Below are positions 1 through 8,057 of a stretch of DNA of 64,000 nt, piece by piece. This DNA is from Peribacillus cavernae (GTDB lineage Bacteria; Bacillota; Bacilli; Bacillales; DSM-1321): positions 124,001-188,000 of the forward strand of contig NZ_RYZZ01000001.1 in assembly GCF_003989135.1 (NCBI RefSeq), given 5' to 3'. Position 1 is the stretch's first letter, and every line of letters begins with the position of its first letter. The notes under the pieces are model-generated. The model was not told where the DNA came from, did not search any database, and saw nothing but the letters and a program-made list of their open reading frames with translations. Position numbers and translations under genes: made by a program.

Positions 1-394
1 CCGCACCGCCCGCTCCGATAATGAGAATCTTTTTGCCTGCCAGAGTGTAATGATATTGATCTCTAAGAGCTTTTAAAAAGCCCTTGCCATCCGTATTATA
101 ACCGATGAATTTCCCGTCTCTATTCACTACTGTGTTAACGGCACCTATGGCAAGAGCCACTTCTTCCACTTCATCAAGCAGCGGAATGACAGCCTCCTTG
201 TGGGGGATCGTGACATTAAATCCGGAAACGCCGATTGCTTTCATCCCCCTGACCGCATCCGGAAGATTTTCGGTTTGCACATGAAAATGATGATAAGCTG
301 CCTTTATATTTTGCGTCTTAAACGCATCATTATGAATAGTAGGTGACATCGAGTGCTCAATTGGATCTCCGATTACCCCATATATTTTATGCAT
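1..394 (-). CDS. aroE: Shikimate dehydrogenase, N-terminal part (gene runs off the window)
   Basis: AroE reduces 3-dehydroshikimate to shikimate with NADPH in the cytoplasmic shikimate pathway. The visible 131 codons start at an ATG at 394 and read MHKIYGVIGDP, then the family substrate-binding segment EHSMSP and the NVTIPHK motif with the catalytic lysine. They end at the glycine-rich start of the NADP-binding fold (GAGGA). The C-terminal half lies beyond base 1. It follows yqeH by 15 bp on the same strand, the yqeG-yqeH-aroE order of Bacillus. Identification is secure; only the missing end is unknown. Confidence 0.95.
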   Translation of the reverse strand, partial: MHKIYGVIGDPIEHSMSPTIHNDAFKTQNIKAAYHHFHVQTENLPDAVRGMKAIGVSGFNVTIPHKEAVIPLLDEVEEVALAIGAVNTVVNRDGKFIGYNTDGKGFLKALRDQYHYTLAGKKILIIGAGGA

Positions 395-409
395 TCTTTT
401 CACCAGCCA

Positions 410-1516
410 TTAGATTAACGATTTACGGATCATGATGTTCACACCTTTTGGAACATAGGCAGCAATCTTTGCCCCTGGTTCATTGACTGTAACCCAGCCA
501 AGACCGGAAAAGACAACATCCGTTTTTCCCTCTTTTATTGTAAATTCCCGTCTAACCAGTTCCGGAAACTCGTCCATTTGCTCTAAACGAGGAGGCGTAA
601 GCATCTCCCCGGCATGGTTTTTATATAATTCATCTGCTTTCTCAAGCTTGGTGCGGTGAATGTCCAATTCATTGGAAATATAACAAGTAAAAGATCTTTT
701 TCCTCCGGCGATGTAGTCAAGCCGCGCTAGTCCGCCAAAAAATAGCGTTTGCTGTTCATTCAGCTGATAAATTTTCGGCTTGATCTCCTTTTTGGGAGTG
801 ATCACCTTTAGATCGCGTTTATCCACAAAATGGGCCATTTGATGGTGATTGATAATTCCGGGAGTATCAATTAAAGCTTTGCCGTCATCCAGCGGGATTT
901 CAATTGTGTCAAGAGTCGTTCCAGGAAAATGGGACGTGGTAATGATGTCCCCTTCACCGGTTACTTCCTTGATCAGACGGTTGATAAAAGTCGATTTGCC
1001 GACATTCGTACAACCGACAACATATACATCCAAATCACGCCGGTAATGGTCAATCGCTTCAGCCGCTTCCCGAATATAATTGCCTTTATCAGCACTGACA
1101 AGCAGGACATCGATCGGGTTTAATCCCAGTTCCTTTGCGGACTCTTTCATCCAATGGATGACTCGATTATGCTTGACGGATTTAGGCAGCAAGTCAGCCT
1201 TATTTCCAATCAACAGTACATCATTATTTCCGACAAAACGGTGAAGTCCCGGCAGCCAGCTCCCGTTAAAATCAAAAATATCAACAATCTTAACAATCAG
1301 GGAATCGGTCCGGCCCACTTCATTTAATATTTTTAAGAAGTCATCGTCTGTCAAAGATACATCCTGCACTTCGTTGTAATGCTTGAGTTTAAAACATCTC
1401 TGGCAAATGATACTTTCCTTTTCCAACGCTGAAGCAGGCGCATAACCCAACTCGTTCGGGTTTTCCGTTTGTACCTTAACGCCGCAGCCCATGCATTCGA
1501 TATCATGATTGCTCAT
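410..1516 (-). CDS. yqeH: Ribosome biogenesis GTPase YqeH
   Basis: YqeH is a circularly permuted GTPase needed for 30S subunit assembly. The 368-residue protein opens with a treble-clef zinc finger (C8, C11, C38, C41). The GTPase motifs come in permuted order: NKAD (G4) near residue 105 precedes the P-loop GCTNVGKST near 170 and DTPG (G3) near 218. A C-terminal RNA-binding domain follows. The start overlaps the stop of yqeG by 4 bp (ATGA type), so the two are translationally coupled. Length is normal for the family. Confidence 0.96.
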   Translation of the reverse strand: MSNHDIECMGCGVKVQTENPNELGYAPASALEKESIICQRCFKLKHYNEVQDVSLTDDDFLKILNEVGRTDSLIVKIVDIFDFNGSWLPGLHRFVGNNDVLLIGNKADLLPKSVKHNRVIHWMKESAKELGLNPIDVLLVSADKGNYIREAAEAIDHYRRDLDVYVVGCTNVGKSTFINRLIKEVTGEGDIITTSHFPGTTLDTIEIPLDDGKALIDTPGIINHHQMAHFVDKRDLKVITPKKEIKPKIYQLNEQQTLFFGGLARLDYIAGGKRSFTCYISNELDIHRTKLEKADELYKNHAGEMLTPPRLEQMDEFPELVRREFTIKEGKTDVVFSGLGWVTVNEPGAKIAAYVPKGVNIMIRKSLI

Positions 1517-2037
1517 TCATTCGGATCCTCCCATTCTAACATGCCTTTTCGTTTAAAAAACGCTAAAATCCTTCTTTCAATCCTTCTGTTGAACTTTGTA
1601 ATAAGTCCATCAGTCCTGGCGACAGGTACAACTAAAATAGTCCGAAAGCCATTTCTATTGCCTCCTAATACATCCGTTAACAACTGATCGCCGATTACAA
1701 CGGTTTCTTCCCTTTTTAAACCCATATTCTTAATAGCTCTCCTAAAAGCTTTCCCCATCGGTTTTCGGGCCTGAAAAATAAATGGTATTTTCAGTGGATC
1801 AGAAAACGACTTCACCCTGTTTTCGTTATTATTTGACACAATGGTCACTAAAATCCCATGAGCGCGCATGTTTTCAAACCACTGTATCAGTTTCGGCGTT
1901 GCCGAAGGACGGTCCCACTCGACAAGCGTATTATCAAGATCAGTAATAATCCCTTTGACCCCCTTTTCCTGCAGGGTTTCGGGCGTTATGTCAAATATGC
2001 TTTTTACATGTTGACTCGGCAAAAATAATTCAAGCAA
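1513..2037 (-). CDS. yqeG: YqeG family HAD-IIIA phosphatase
   Basis: A HAD-superfamily phosphatase of subfamily IIIA whose substrate is unknown. The nucleophile motif DLDNTLVEWD lies near residue 30 and the GDQLLTD acidic motif near 115. I place the start at a TTG at 2037, giving MLELFLPSQ and 174 residues. It is preceded by GAGGTG at 6-nt spacing and matches the usual family N-terminus (about 172 residues). An ATG at 2082 would add 15 residues without a good ribosome binding site. It is the first gene of the yqeG-yqeH-aroE group. Confidence 0.9.
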   Translation of the reverse strand: MLELFLPSQHVKSIFDITPETLQEKGVKGIITDLDNTLVEWDRPSATPKLIQWFENMRAHGILVTIVSNNNENRVKSFSDPLKIPFIFQARKPMGKAFRRAIKNMGLKREETVVIGDQLLTDVLGGNRNGFRTILVVPVARTDGLITKFNRRIERRILAFFKRKGMLEWEDPNE

Positions 2038-2231
2038 GTTCCACACCTCAATGTTTTCCAACAGATTTTCCGTATCCATCATATCGAAATTCTTTCAAAA
2101 AAACCAAGAAAAACAAAGTATACCAATAAGTAAATTCTTTGTATATATTTCCTTAGACAACCACATGAAAAAATCTATATTTACAAGCGGAAAAAAATAA
2201 ATTTTTCGACAAAATTTTGGACATCCGCATT

Positions 2232-2330
2232 TGTGGATAAGGTTATGCACATTATACATACTGATTTAAAAAGATACCTATAGTTTATAAACAACTTAAC
2301 CACAGGTTATCCACTTTCTCATGTGGATAA
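2232..2330. promoter_or_regulatory. DnaA-box cluster in the sda promoter region
   Basis: Three perfect DnaA boxes (TTATNCACA or complement) lie at 2232-2240, 2243-2251 and 2322-2330. One-mismatch boxes lie at 2307-2315 (TTATCCACT) and 2296-2304 (TTAACCACA). They sit 135-235 bp upstream of sda. In Bacillus subtilis DnaA activates sda transcription from such boxes, linking replication initiation to the sporulation checkpoint. Confidence 0.88.
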
Positions 2331-2464
2331 CAGAACGATTGTTCTATTGGGTTGTTTTTGATAAAGTAAGAGTACAACAAGGCTGACTTACCAATTTATG
2401 TTCAGAAAGTGGAAATTATGCCTTTCTGAAAAAATAATGGAGGTGACTGGCCATTAGGCTGTTT

Positions 2465-2605
2465 ATGAATAAACTATCAGATGATCTATTAATCGAATCC
2501 TATTTCAAGGCACGTAAATTAAACTTAAGCGTCGATTTTATTCGCCTTATTGAGACCGAAATCCACCGGCGCTCGCTAACCCACAAAATCAATGCCATTT
2601 TCTGA
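2465..2605 (+). CDS. sda: Sporulation histidine kinase inhibitor Sda
   Basis: A 46-residue antikinase that binds the dimerisation domain of KinA-type sensor kinases and blocks phosphorelay entry into sporulation when replication is perturbed. It reads [16 protein letters not shown] and ends in RRSLTHKI, matching the two-helix hairpin family over its whole length. The obvious GGAGGTGA (2439-2446) is 18 nt from this ATG, unusually far. In-frame CTG (2459) or ATT (2453) codons are better spaced, so the real start may be non-canonical. DnaA boxes upstream and a terminator directly after make it monocistronic. Confidence 0.93.
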   Translation: MNKLSDDLLIESYFKARKLNLSVDFIRLIETEIHRRSLTHKINAIF

Positions 2606-2620
2606 TTTCTCATATGCGGG

Positions 2621-2645
2621 GCTGGCTACCTGAGCCAGCTTTTTT
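2621..2645 (+). terminator. Rho-independent terminator of sda
   Basis: GCTGGCT (2621-2627) pairs with AGCCAGC (2633-2639) around a 5-nt loop, followed by six T on the plus strand. It ends sda transcription before the convergent psd gene. Confidence 0.88.
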
Positions 2646-2648
2646 GCT

Positions 2649-3449
2649 TTAGCCTTCCTTTTGGCTTTCCTTCATTATATACCCAACTTTTTCACCAACG
2701 CGGACGTCGGAAGGAACCGATTTACTTTCAGCAATTTTGAAAGTATTTTTTTCAAAAAGCAAAACAACGGTGGAGCCAAAACTAAAATAAGCAAATTCCT
2801 GGCCTCTAGAAAGCGATTTTGCTTCGTCGGTTATGACAATGGAATTCACAAACATCGCACCTACCTTCACAATTACGACGTGTCCGCTGCCATGCTGCAC
2901 CTCTGTGATATTCCGGTAATTTTTAGACAGCGGCGACCGTCCATATTTCATGCCCATGCTATTTACCGGATATGACTTCTTGCCGATTACCCACCGGTCC
3001 ACGACTTTCCCTTCGACGGGTGCATGGATACGATGATAATGGCTAGGGCTTAAATACAAAACCATATATTTGCCGCCGATATACTTCGATACGGCGGTAT
3101 CAGCGCCGAGCATTTCTTTGATTGAATATACTTTTCCTTTTACAGAAATCCGGCTTTCGCTTGTGACTTCACCAAAATCCTCCAACACTCCGTCCACAGG
3201 GCTGACAACCGCCGAGACATGATCGTCAATCTCCCTGGCACCTGCTTTTAATCTTCTTGTAAATAAATCATGAAGAGTCATAAATGTGTCGATTTCACCA
3301 TCTATTTCACCTTTATTGAGTTTATAGGCATTTGCATAGCTTGAAATCAATGGCCTGCTCCATTTCGAGCAGCTGAATCTCCTTAATGCCCCTGAAGAGA
3401 GTCTCCCATTTGTCAGTTCAATGAACATACGGTATAAGGACTGAAACAA
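2649..3449 (-). CDS. psd: Phosphatidylserine decarboxylase proenzyme
   Basis: Psd decarboxylates phosphatidylserine to phosphatidylethanolamine at the membrane. It is made as a proenzyme that cleaves itself at a G-S-T site to create the pyruvoyl group. The site is visible as SFGSTV near residue 225; the FGST form is the same as in B. subtilis. Other family blocks are SPVDG near 85 and LSPSHYHR near 134, holding the active-site histidines. Length (266) is normal. The start is a TTG preceded by GGTGGTG. It is divergent from pssA, which makes its substrate. Confidence 0.95.
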   Translation of the reverse strand: MFQSLYRMFIELTNGRLSSGALRRFSCSKWSRPLISSYANAYKLNKGEIDGEIDTFMTLHDLFTRRLKAGAREIDDHVSAVVSPVDGVLEDFGEVTSESRISVKGKVYSIKEMLGADTAVSKYIGGKYMVLYLSPSHYHRIHAPVEGKVVDRWVIGKKSYPVNSMGMKYGRSPLSKNYRNITEVQHGSGHVVIVKVGAMFVNSIVITDEAKSLSRGQEFAYFSFGSTVVLLFEKNTFKIAESKSVPSDVRVGEKVGYIMKESQKEG

Positions 3450-3539
3450 ACACGAACACCACCGTTACTAAAATAATTTACAAACCTCTTGCATAAAATG
3501 TATGGTATAAAATATTATTATATAATAAAGTATTATATC

Positions 3540-3684
3540 CGTCAGTGGCTAAAAACTTTTTAAAAACTGACGATTAGCTGCTTTGATAGAAACGTAACAC
3601 AAAAAAGCATGTCAACCGCCCATTGGCTGCAGGGAACCCGACCGCCTCACCGCGGTCATCGCCAACAGGAGGAGGACTTTTGGC
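3540..3684 (+). promoter_or_regulatory. Structured leader upstream of pssA
   Basis: The 190 nt before pssA contain three hairpin candidates. CGTCAGT (3540-3546) pairs with ACTGACG (3566-3572). GACCGC (3640-3645) pairs with GCGGTC (3652-3657). GCCAA (3661-3665) pairs with TTGGC (3680-3684), with AGGAGGAGG exposed in the loop. The second half is clearly GC-richer than its surroundings. I do not recognise a known riboswitch class. Confidence 0.3.
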
Positions 3685-3728
3685 CTCAAGCTAATCTTTA
3701 CTATTTCGCGAGAGGAGTGAATAAATTG

Positions 3729-4265
3729 ATGTTATCAGACGTGCTAGACCATACCATTAAAAAGCTGAAATCACAAACAGCTAACATTATTACGCTTGCA
3801 AACTTGTCCCTCGGGGGATTTGCTATCATTGCCGCAATAAATGGCGAGTTACATTTAAGCTTACTGTTGATCTTCCTCGCGGCGCTCGCCGATCGGTTTG
3901 ACGGCATGGTTGCCAGAAAGTTTAACTGTGAATCAGAGCTTGGTGAACAGCTCGATTCGATGTGCGATATCATATCTTTTGGGGTGGCTCCTGCTCTATT
4001 AATCTATCAGGGAATTCTTCATGAGTTCGGTGCACCGGGAACTTTCTTTACTGTATTCTATATCGGCTGCGGCGCCTTCCGTCTGGCCCGGTTTAATATC
4101 TCGGAGAATAACGGGTACTTTACCGGATTGCCAATCACAGCAGCCGGCTGCCTTGCCACTTTAAGCTTTTTGGCGATACCGCACTTTCACCCGGTACTTT
4201 TCTTATCATTAATAATTCTCTTATCTTTTTTAATGGTCAGTCCATTTAGAATTCGAAAAGTTTAA
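3729..4265 (+). CDS. pssA: CDP-diacylglycerol-serine O-phosphatidyltransferase
   Basis: An integral membrane enzyme that makes phosphatidylserine from CDP-diacylglycerol and serine, feeding Psd. The CDP-alcohol phosphotransferase signature DG-x2-AR-x8-G-x3-D-x3-D is complete at D58, G59, A62, R63, G72, D76 and D80. Five to six hydrophobic segments follow. With the ATG at 3729 the protein has 178 residues, the Bacillus PssA length, and GAGGAGTGA sits 8 nt upstream. An in-frame ATG at 3609 would add 40 polar residues with no ribosome binding site and is rejected. Confidence 0.94.
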   Translation: MLSDVLDHTIKKLKSQTANIITLANLSLGGFAIIAAINGELHLSLLLIFLAALADRFDGMVARKFNCESELGEQLDSMCDIISFGVAPALLIYQGILHEFGAPGTFFTVFYIGCGAFRLARFNISENNGYFTGLPITAAGCLATLSFLAIPHFHPVLFLSLIILLSFLMVSPFRIRKV

Positions 4266-4282
4266 GACGATCTCTTGTGACA

Positions 4283-4320
4283 GGAAATGCCCTCCACATA
4301 AAGTGGAGGGCATTTCCTTT
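4283..4320 (+). terminator. Strong terminator between pssA and the M3 peptidase gene
   Basis: A 15-bp perfect stem (4283-4297 with 4303-4317) around loop ATAAA is followed by a T tract on the plus strand. It ends pssA. The convergent neighbour may also use the stem. Confidence 0.92.
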
Positions 4321-6129
4321 TTATGCTTCCTTGTTAGACTTGTCCGTAAGCTCCAAAAATTCTTCGATATCCTTCAGGCAGGCACCTACAGCTTGCACCC
4401 AGAAGTCCTTTCCTGTCAAATCTGTTTTTAAATGTTTTTTGGCAAGGTCCTCGACCGTCATGGAGCCGGTATCCTGAAGTAAAGCGATATATTTCTCCTC
4501 GAATCCTTCTCCTTCTTCGAGTGCTTTCGCGTAGATGCCAAGCGAGAATAAAAACCCGAACGTATATGGGAAATTATAAAATGGCACGCCGGTGATATAA
4601 AAATGGAGCTTGGATGCCCAGAATGAGGGGTGATACTCCGCCAACGCATCTCCATATGCTTCTTTTTGTGCTTCTATCATAATTTCATTCAATCTCGCGG
4701 CGCTTACCATTCCCTGTTTTCTTTCCTCGTAGAAGCTCGTTTCGAAAAGAAAACGGGCGTGTATATTCATAAGCAATGCAACAGTTCGCTGAATTTTGTC
4801 TTCCAACAGGGCGAGCTTTTCCGCATCATCCTTCGCTTCCTTCACTGCAGCATCGGAAACAATCATCTCGGCAAACGTAGAAGCCGTTTCAGCTACATTC
4901 ATCGCGTAAGAACGCTTAAGCGGATGAATGTCCTTTAGGGCATACGAATGGAATGCATGCCCTAATTCGTGGGCAAGGGTTGATACATTTGAAGGAGTCC
5001 CGGAATAAGTCATAAAAATCCTCGATTGCTCATTTAAAGGAAAACCTGTGCAAAATCCGCCGGGTCTTTTATTTTGCCTGTCTTCTGCCTCAATCCAGCT
5101 GTCTTCAAATGCTGTTTTTGTAAACGCTGCAAGCCTGCTCCCGAATTTCGAGAAATGCTTGAGAATGAATTCAGCGCCATCTTCATATCGCATAACATTT
5201 TGTGCCGCAGAAGATGGAAGTGGCGCATCCAGGTCATACCAGCTCAATTTCTCAACGCCCAGCAGTTCTGCCTTGCGATTGAGGAATTTCACGAGCGGTT
5301 CCTTATTGTTGGCAATAACCTCCCACATGCTTTCCAGGGTTTCCTTTTGCATCCTGTTAATCTCAAGAGGTTCCTGTAAAACATTCTGCCAGTCTCTTTT
5401 TTCATAGATACTTAAACGGAATCCTACCAAATGATTTAGCGTTCTAGCAAGAACTTCGCTTTTTTCCCCCCAGGCATTTTCCCAGGCTTCAAAGATTCCC
5501 CTTCTGACATTTCGATCAGGATCAGAGAACTTATTTGCGGCCTGGCCGACAGACAGCTGGTTTATTTCACCATTTTCCTTAAATGGGATCTTGATCGATC
5601 CGACAATTGTATCGTACATCTGGCTCCAGCCATGGTAGCCGTCTACAGCCAGCTGGTTAATCAATGATTCTTCTTCAACCGACAGTTTTCTTCTTGCTCT
5701 TTCCCGTCTTTCATTCAATATGTAATGTAGTTCGTCCAAAGGTGGTGTTTTAAGAATTTTTTGGTAAAATTCCTCATCAAGCTGGACAAGCTTTTGATCA
5801 AGCTTTGTCAGTGCGTCCTGGAAGGCAGCTGAGTATTGCGTTACCTGTGCGCGAAGCCCGTGTGCTTTGGCATCCTTTGTATTTTGTGCTTCAAGACAAC
5901 TGATAAACGCACCCGCCTGGCGCATCTCGGTCCCTGTCTTTGCAAAAAGCTCTATGATATTAATCAGTAAGTGCTGATCTTTTTCCTCAGAGCGCACTCT
6001 CCAGCCGCTCACTACCGCGTCGAAGTTTTTAATATCCTGATTTAAACTTTCTAGAAATAAAGAGAATTCCTCAGAAGAACTTCCTCCCTTGAAAAAAACG
6101 TCCAAGTCCCATGTCAAAGAATATGTCAT
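4321..6129 (-). CDS. M3 family oligoendopeptidase (PepF type)
   Basis: A cytoplasmic zinc metallopeptidase that trims oligopeptides. The HELGH zinc motif (HEXXH) lies near residue 389, in the context TLAHELGHAFHS of the M3B/PepF group. Length is 602 with the ATG at 6129. AAGGAGG stands 8 nt upstream, and a TTG codon directly before the ATG is a possible alternative. It is a single gene between sigK and the pssA terminator. Family assignment is safe; the physiological substrates are not evident. Confidence 0.93.
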   Translation of the reverse strand: MTYSLTWDLDVFFKGGSSSEEFSLFLESLNQDIKNFDAVVSGWRVRSEEKDQHLLINIIELFAKTGTEMRQAGAFISCLEAQNTKDAKAHGLRAQVTQYSAAFQDALTKLDQKLVQLDEEFYQKILKTPPLDELHYILNERRERARRKLSVEEESLINQLAVDGYHGWSQMYDTIVGSIKIPFKENGEINQLSVGQAANKFSDPDRNVRRGIFEAWENAWGEKSEVLARTLNHLVGFRLSIYEKRDWQNVLQEPLEINRMQKETLESMWEVIANNKEPLVKFLNRKAELLGVEKLSWYDLDAPLPSSAAQNVMRYEDGAEFILKHFSKFGSRLAAFTKTAFEDSWIEAEDRQNKRPGGFCTGFPLNEQSRIFMTYSGTPSNVSTLAHELGHAFHSYALKDIHPLKRSYAMNVAETASTFAEMIVSDAAVKEAKDDAEKLALLEDKIQRTVALLMNIHARFLFETSFYEERKQGMVSAARLNEIMIEAQKEAYGDALAEYHPSFWASKLHFYITGVPFYNFPYTFGFLFSLGIYAKALEEGEGFEEKYIALLQDTGSMTVEDLAKKHLKTDLTGKDFWVQAVGACLKDIEEFLELTDKSNKEA

Positions 6130-6225
6130 CAATATTGCCTCCTTATTTAATATGTACAGTATATCGTTTTATTCTGAATTATTCCATTTCTTGAAAGAGT
6201 TTTCCACCGAAATAAATGACTTTTT

Positions 6226-6300
6226 GGGGATGCAGATTATTTTACTTGCATCCCTTTCAAATGAAAAACAGCCTCCGATTTTCGAAAGCCGTTTTCCTGA
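6226..6300. terminator. Inverted repeats downstream of sigK
   Basis: An imperfect hairpin at 6269-6300 (AAAAC/GTTTT outer arms, GCCTCCGA against TCGAAAGC) is followed on the minus strand by a T tract and probably terminates sigK. A second stem, GGGATGCA with TGCATCCC at about 6227-6259, lacks a T tract on that strand. Confidence 0.5.
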
Positions 6301-6304
6301 TCGC

Positions 6305-7018
6305 CTATCCTCTTCTTTTTTCTTTTTCCGCGCGGTAAAATTCATGGAACATCTTCATCAATGCCCGTTTTTCAATCCGGGATACATAGCTGCGGGAAAT
6401 GCCAAGTTCTTTCGCTATCTCGCGCTGGGTTTTTTCTTTTTTTAAGTCAAGGCCGAACCGCCCAATAATGACTTCCTTTTCCCTGTCATCGAGAATATCG
6501 ATAAACTGTTTCACTTTTTCAATTTCCATATTCAACTGAATCGTATCGACAACATCCTCTGATTCCGATTTAAGCACATCAATGAGTGAGATCTCGTTCC
6601 CTTCTTTATCCTGGCCGATCGGATCATGAAGCGAGACATCTTTCTTTGTCTTCTTCGTAGCCCGTAAATGCATGAGGATTTCATTTTCAATACATCTGGC
6701 AGCATATGTAGCCAGTTTCGTCCCCTTGCCTTCGGAATAGCTTTCGATTGCCTTGATCAGCCCAATCGTGCCGATTGAAATTAAATCTTCTGTGTCTTCG
6801 CCAGTGTTTTCAAACTTTTTGACAATATGTGCAACGAGCCGCAGGTTATGCTCAATCAGCATATTTCTCGCACCGCTGTCTCCCTCGGCCATTAGCTGTA
6901 AGTATTTTCGTTCCTCTTTTGCGGACAATGGTTGGGGAAACGCATTATTCTTAACGTATGATACTAATAAGTAGAACTCCTTTGCCAAATAACCGATTGC
7001 TGTTAAAAGATCTGGCAT
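6305..7018 (-). CDS. sigK: Sporulation sigma factor SigK (pro-sigma-K)
   Basis: The late mother-cell sigma factor, made as an inactive membrane-tethered precursor and activated by SpoIVFB cleavage. The ATG at 7018 ([15 protein letters not shown] 7 nt upstream) gives 237 residues. A hydrophobic pro-sequence precedes the mature-type start [12 protein letters not shown]. Region 2 ([18 protein letters not shown]) and the region 4 helix-turn-helix ([20 protein letters not shown]) are intact. The gene is continuous, with no skin-type element splitting it and no recombinase gene nearby, unlike B. subtilis 168. Confidence 0.97.
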   Translation of the reverse strand: MPDLLTAIGYLAKEFYLLVSYVKNNAFPQPLSAKEERKYLQLMAEGDSGARNMLIEHNLRLVAHIVKKFENTGEDTEDLISIGTIGLIKAIESYSEGKGTKLATYAARCIENEILMHLRATKKTKKDVSLHDPIGQDKEGNEISLIDVLKSESEDVVDTIQLNMEIEKVKQFIDILDDREKEVIIGRFGLDLKKEKTQREIAKELGISRSYVSRIEKRALMKMFHEFYRAEKEKRRG

Positions 7019-7267
7019 GCCTCCACCTCCGCTATTTTCCTCTGGACGATTGCCTATGTTAAAACCTATGCTCACGGAGGCTTGATTGTGTCTGTACCAA
7101 AAGAATTTTGAGCAGGGAGGAATTAAGGGCTGTAGGAATATTTCCGGCCGTATTGTCTAAAAACCGGTAGGAAGAGATCCGAGGCGAAATATGAGAGAAA
7201 TCAAGAAGATCATGTATTGAACTCCCTCTCACTTAGTTTTCATAATCATTTTTTTATCAATAAAATA

Positions 7268-7297
7268 GAGTGTTAAAATCATCCCGATTTAACACTC
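7268..7297 (-). terminator. Terminator of the YrzI small-gene cluster
   Basis: A 10-bp perfect stem GAGTGTTAAA (7268-7277) with TTTAACACTC (7288-7297) is followed on the minus strand by TATTTTATT. It lies downstream of the small minus-strand genes at 7397-7890 and separates them from sigK. Confidence 0.65.
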
Positions 7298-7396
7298 CAT
7301 TTTATATAGGCTTCCACATTATTTAGACTTGCGATGGACAACTTCCAGTTCCTTACACTTCACACCGTCCGCTTCAACAAAGACAGATCCCTTCAT

Positions 7397-7462
7397 TTAG
7401 CCGGTATCCTTCTGATCCCATAAGCAGCCTCTTGTTCCCTTGATTGTATTTTCCATTTTCAT
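7397..7462 (-). CDS. Possible 21-codon peptide, second member of the YrzI unit
   Basis: A short reading frame starts at the ATG at 7462 with GGTGGAG 6 nt upstream and reads MKMENTIKG...WDQKDTG. A related short frame (7673-7720) stands at the same place after the other YrzI gene, with a near-identical ribosome binding site and a shared stretch ending in an ACCGG element. It may be a translated micropeptide or decayed sequence; similarity between the two is only partial. No function is proposed. Confidence 0.3.
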   Translation of the reverse strand: MKMENTIKGTRGCLWDQKDTG

Positions 7463-7509
7463 ATTCATCTCCACCTTTTCGGTTATTTGCGATTCGGATT
7501 GATTTCAAA

Positions 7510-7647
7510 TTAGAAATTACGGTAAAACAATGTTTTATCAATGATTTCATCTCGTAGCTTTTTAATGTTTTGCTGGTGCAAATATTCTTCAGCCGTCATT
7601 TTTCGTTTCTTGATCGTGATTGTAAAAAACAGCATGTTTAGTGTCAT
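7510..7647 (-). CDS. YrzI family small protein, copy B
   Basis: A 45-residue protein starting MTLNMLFFTITIKKRKM, with a hydrophobic N-terminal stretch followed by a charged tail (MTAEEYLHQ, ending LFYRNF). This layout matches the YrzI small-protein family (Pfam Bac_small_YrzI, described as probable sporulation proteins). AGGGAGGTG is 6-7 nt before the ATG. It is a close paralogue of the gene at 7753-7890, so the pair is a local tandem duplication. The molecular role of the family is unknown. Confidence 0.75.
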   Translation of the reverse strand: MTLNMLFFTITIKKRKMTAEEYLHQQNIKKLRDEIIDKTLFYRNF

Positions 7648-7672
7648 AGTTTTCACCTCCCTTAATCAGTGT

Positions 7673-7720
7673 TCATCCGGTCCGATAGGCAGCCCTTCTT
7701 TTCCACGATACATCTTTCAT
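7673..7720 (-). CDS. Possible 15-codon peptide between the two YrzI genes
   Basis: The frame starts at the ATG at 7720 after GGTGGAG and reads MKDVSWKRRAAYRTG. It stands in the same position relative to YrzI copy A as the 7397-7462 frame does to copy B, and the ribosome-binding segments are almost identical. Coding status is unproven. Confidence 0.28.
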   Translation of the reverse strand: MKDVSWKRRAAYRTG

Positions 7721-7752
7721 ATTTATCTCCACCCCTTGTTGGTTATTTGTTG

Positions 7753-7890
7753 TTAAAAGTTCCGGTACATGATTGTTTTATCCCTATTTTCGCCATGAAT
7801 CTTTTTAACTGTTTCCTGATGTAAGTATTCTTCAGCCGTCATTTTTTGTTTCTTGATTGTAATGATAAAAAATAGCATATTCAGCGTCAT
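7753..7890 (-). CDS. YrzI family small protein, copy A
   Basis: A 45-residue protein, MTLNMLFFIITIKKQKM then MTAEEYLHQETVKK and the tail IMYRNF. It has a hydrophobic N-terminus and a charged C-terminus as in the YrzI family. AAGGAGGTGA lies 5-6 nt before the ATG at 7890; an upstream ATG at 7941 has no such signal. Copy B downstream is nearly identical in the first 25 residues and diverges after it. Family membership is inferred from residue pattern; function is unknown. Confidence 0.77.
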   Translation of the reverse strand: MTLNMLFFIITIKKQKMTAEEYLHQETVKKIHGENRDKTIMYRNF

Positions 7891-7939
7891 ATATATCACC
7901 TCCTTCATTGTGAAGCAGACCGATTCTAAAATTGGGCAC

Positions 7940-8018
7940 AAAAAAGCCGCAGAAGAGAAAGCACTCCTGCGGCAATGGATATAAAAAGGCCACAGGATAC
8001 ACGCTTCTTCCTGCGGCC
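7940..8018 (-). terminator. Two tandem terminators after the 33-codon gene
   Basis: Reading the minus strand, GGCCGCAGGA pairs with TCCTGTGGCC (8009-8018 with 7988-7997, one mismatch) before a T5 tract. Then GCCGCAG pairs with CTGCGGC (7967-7973 with 7946-7952) before T6. The two stems share the CCGCAGGA core and look duplicated. They insulate the 8058-8159 gene from the YrzI genes. Confidence 0.8.
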
Positions 8019-8057
8019 GGTATAGTCTGCATCATCATTTAAATAAAACATCCTTGG

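Noticed and set aside
3609-3728. Longer pssA start at 3609
   Set aside because: No ribosome binding site, a polar extension atypical of the family, and a well-spaced GAGGAGTGA before the ATG at 3729.
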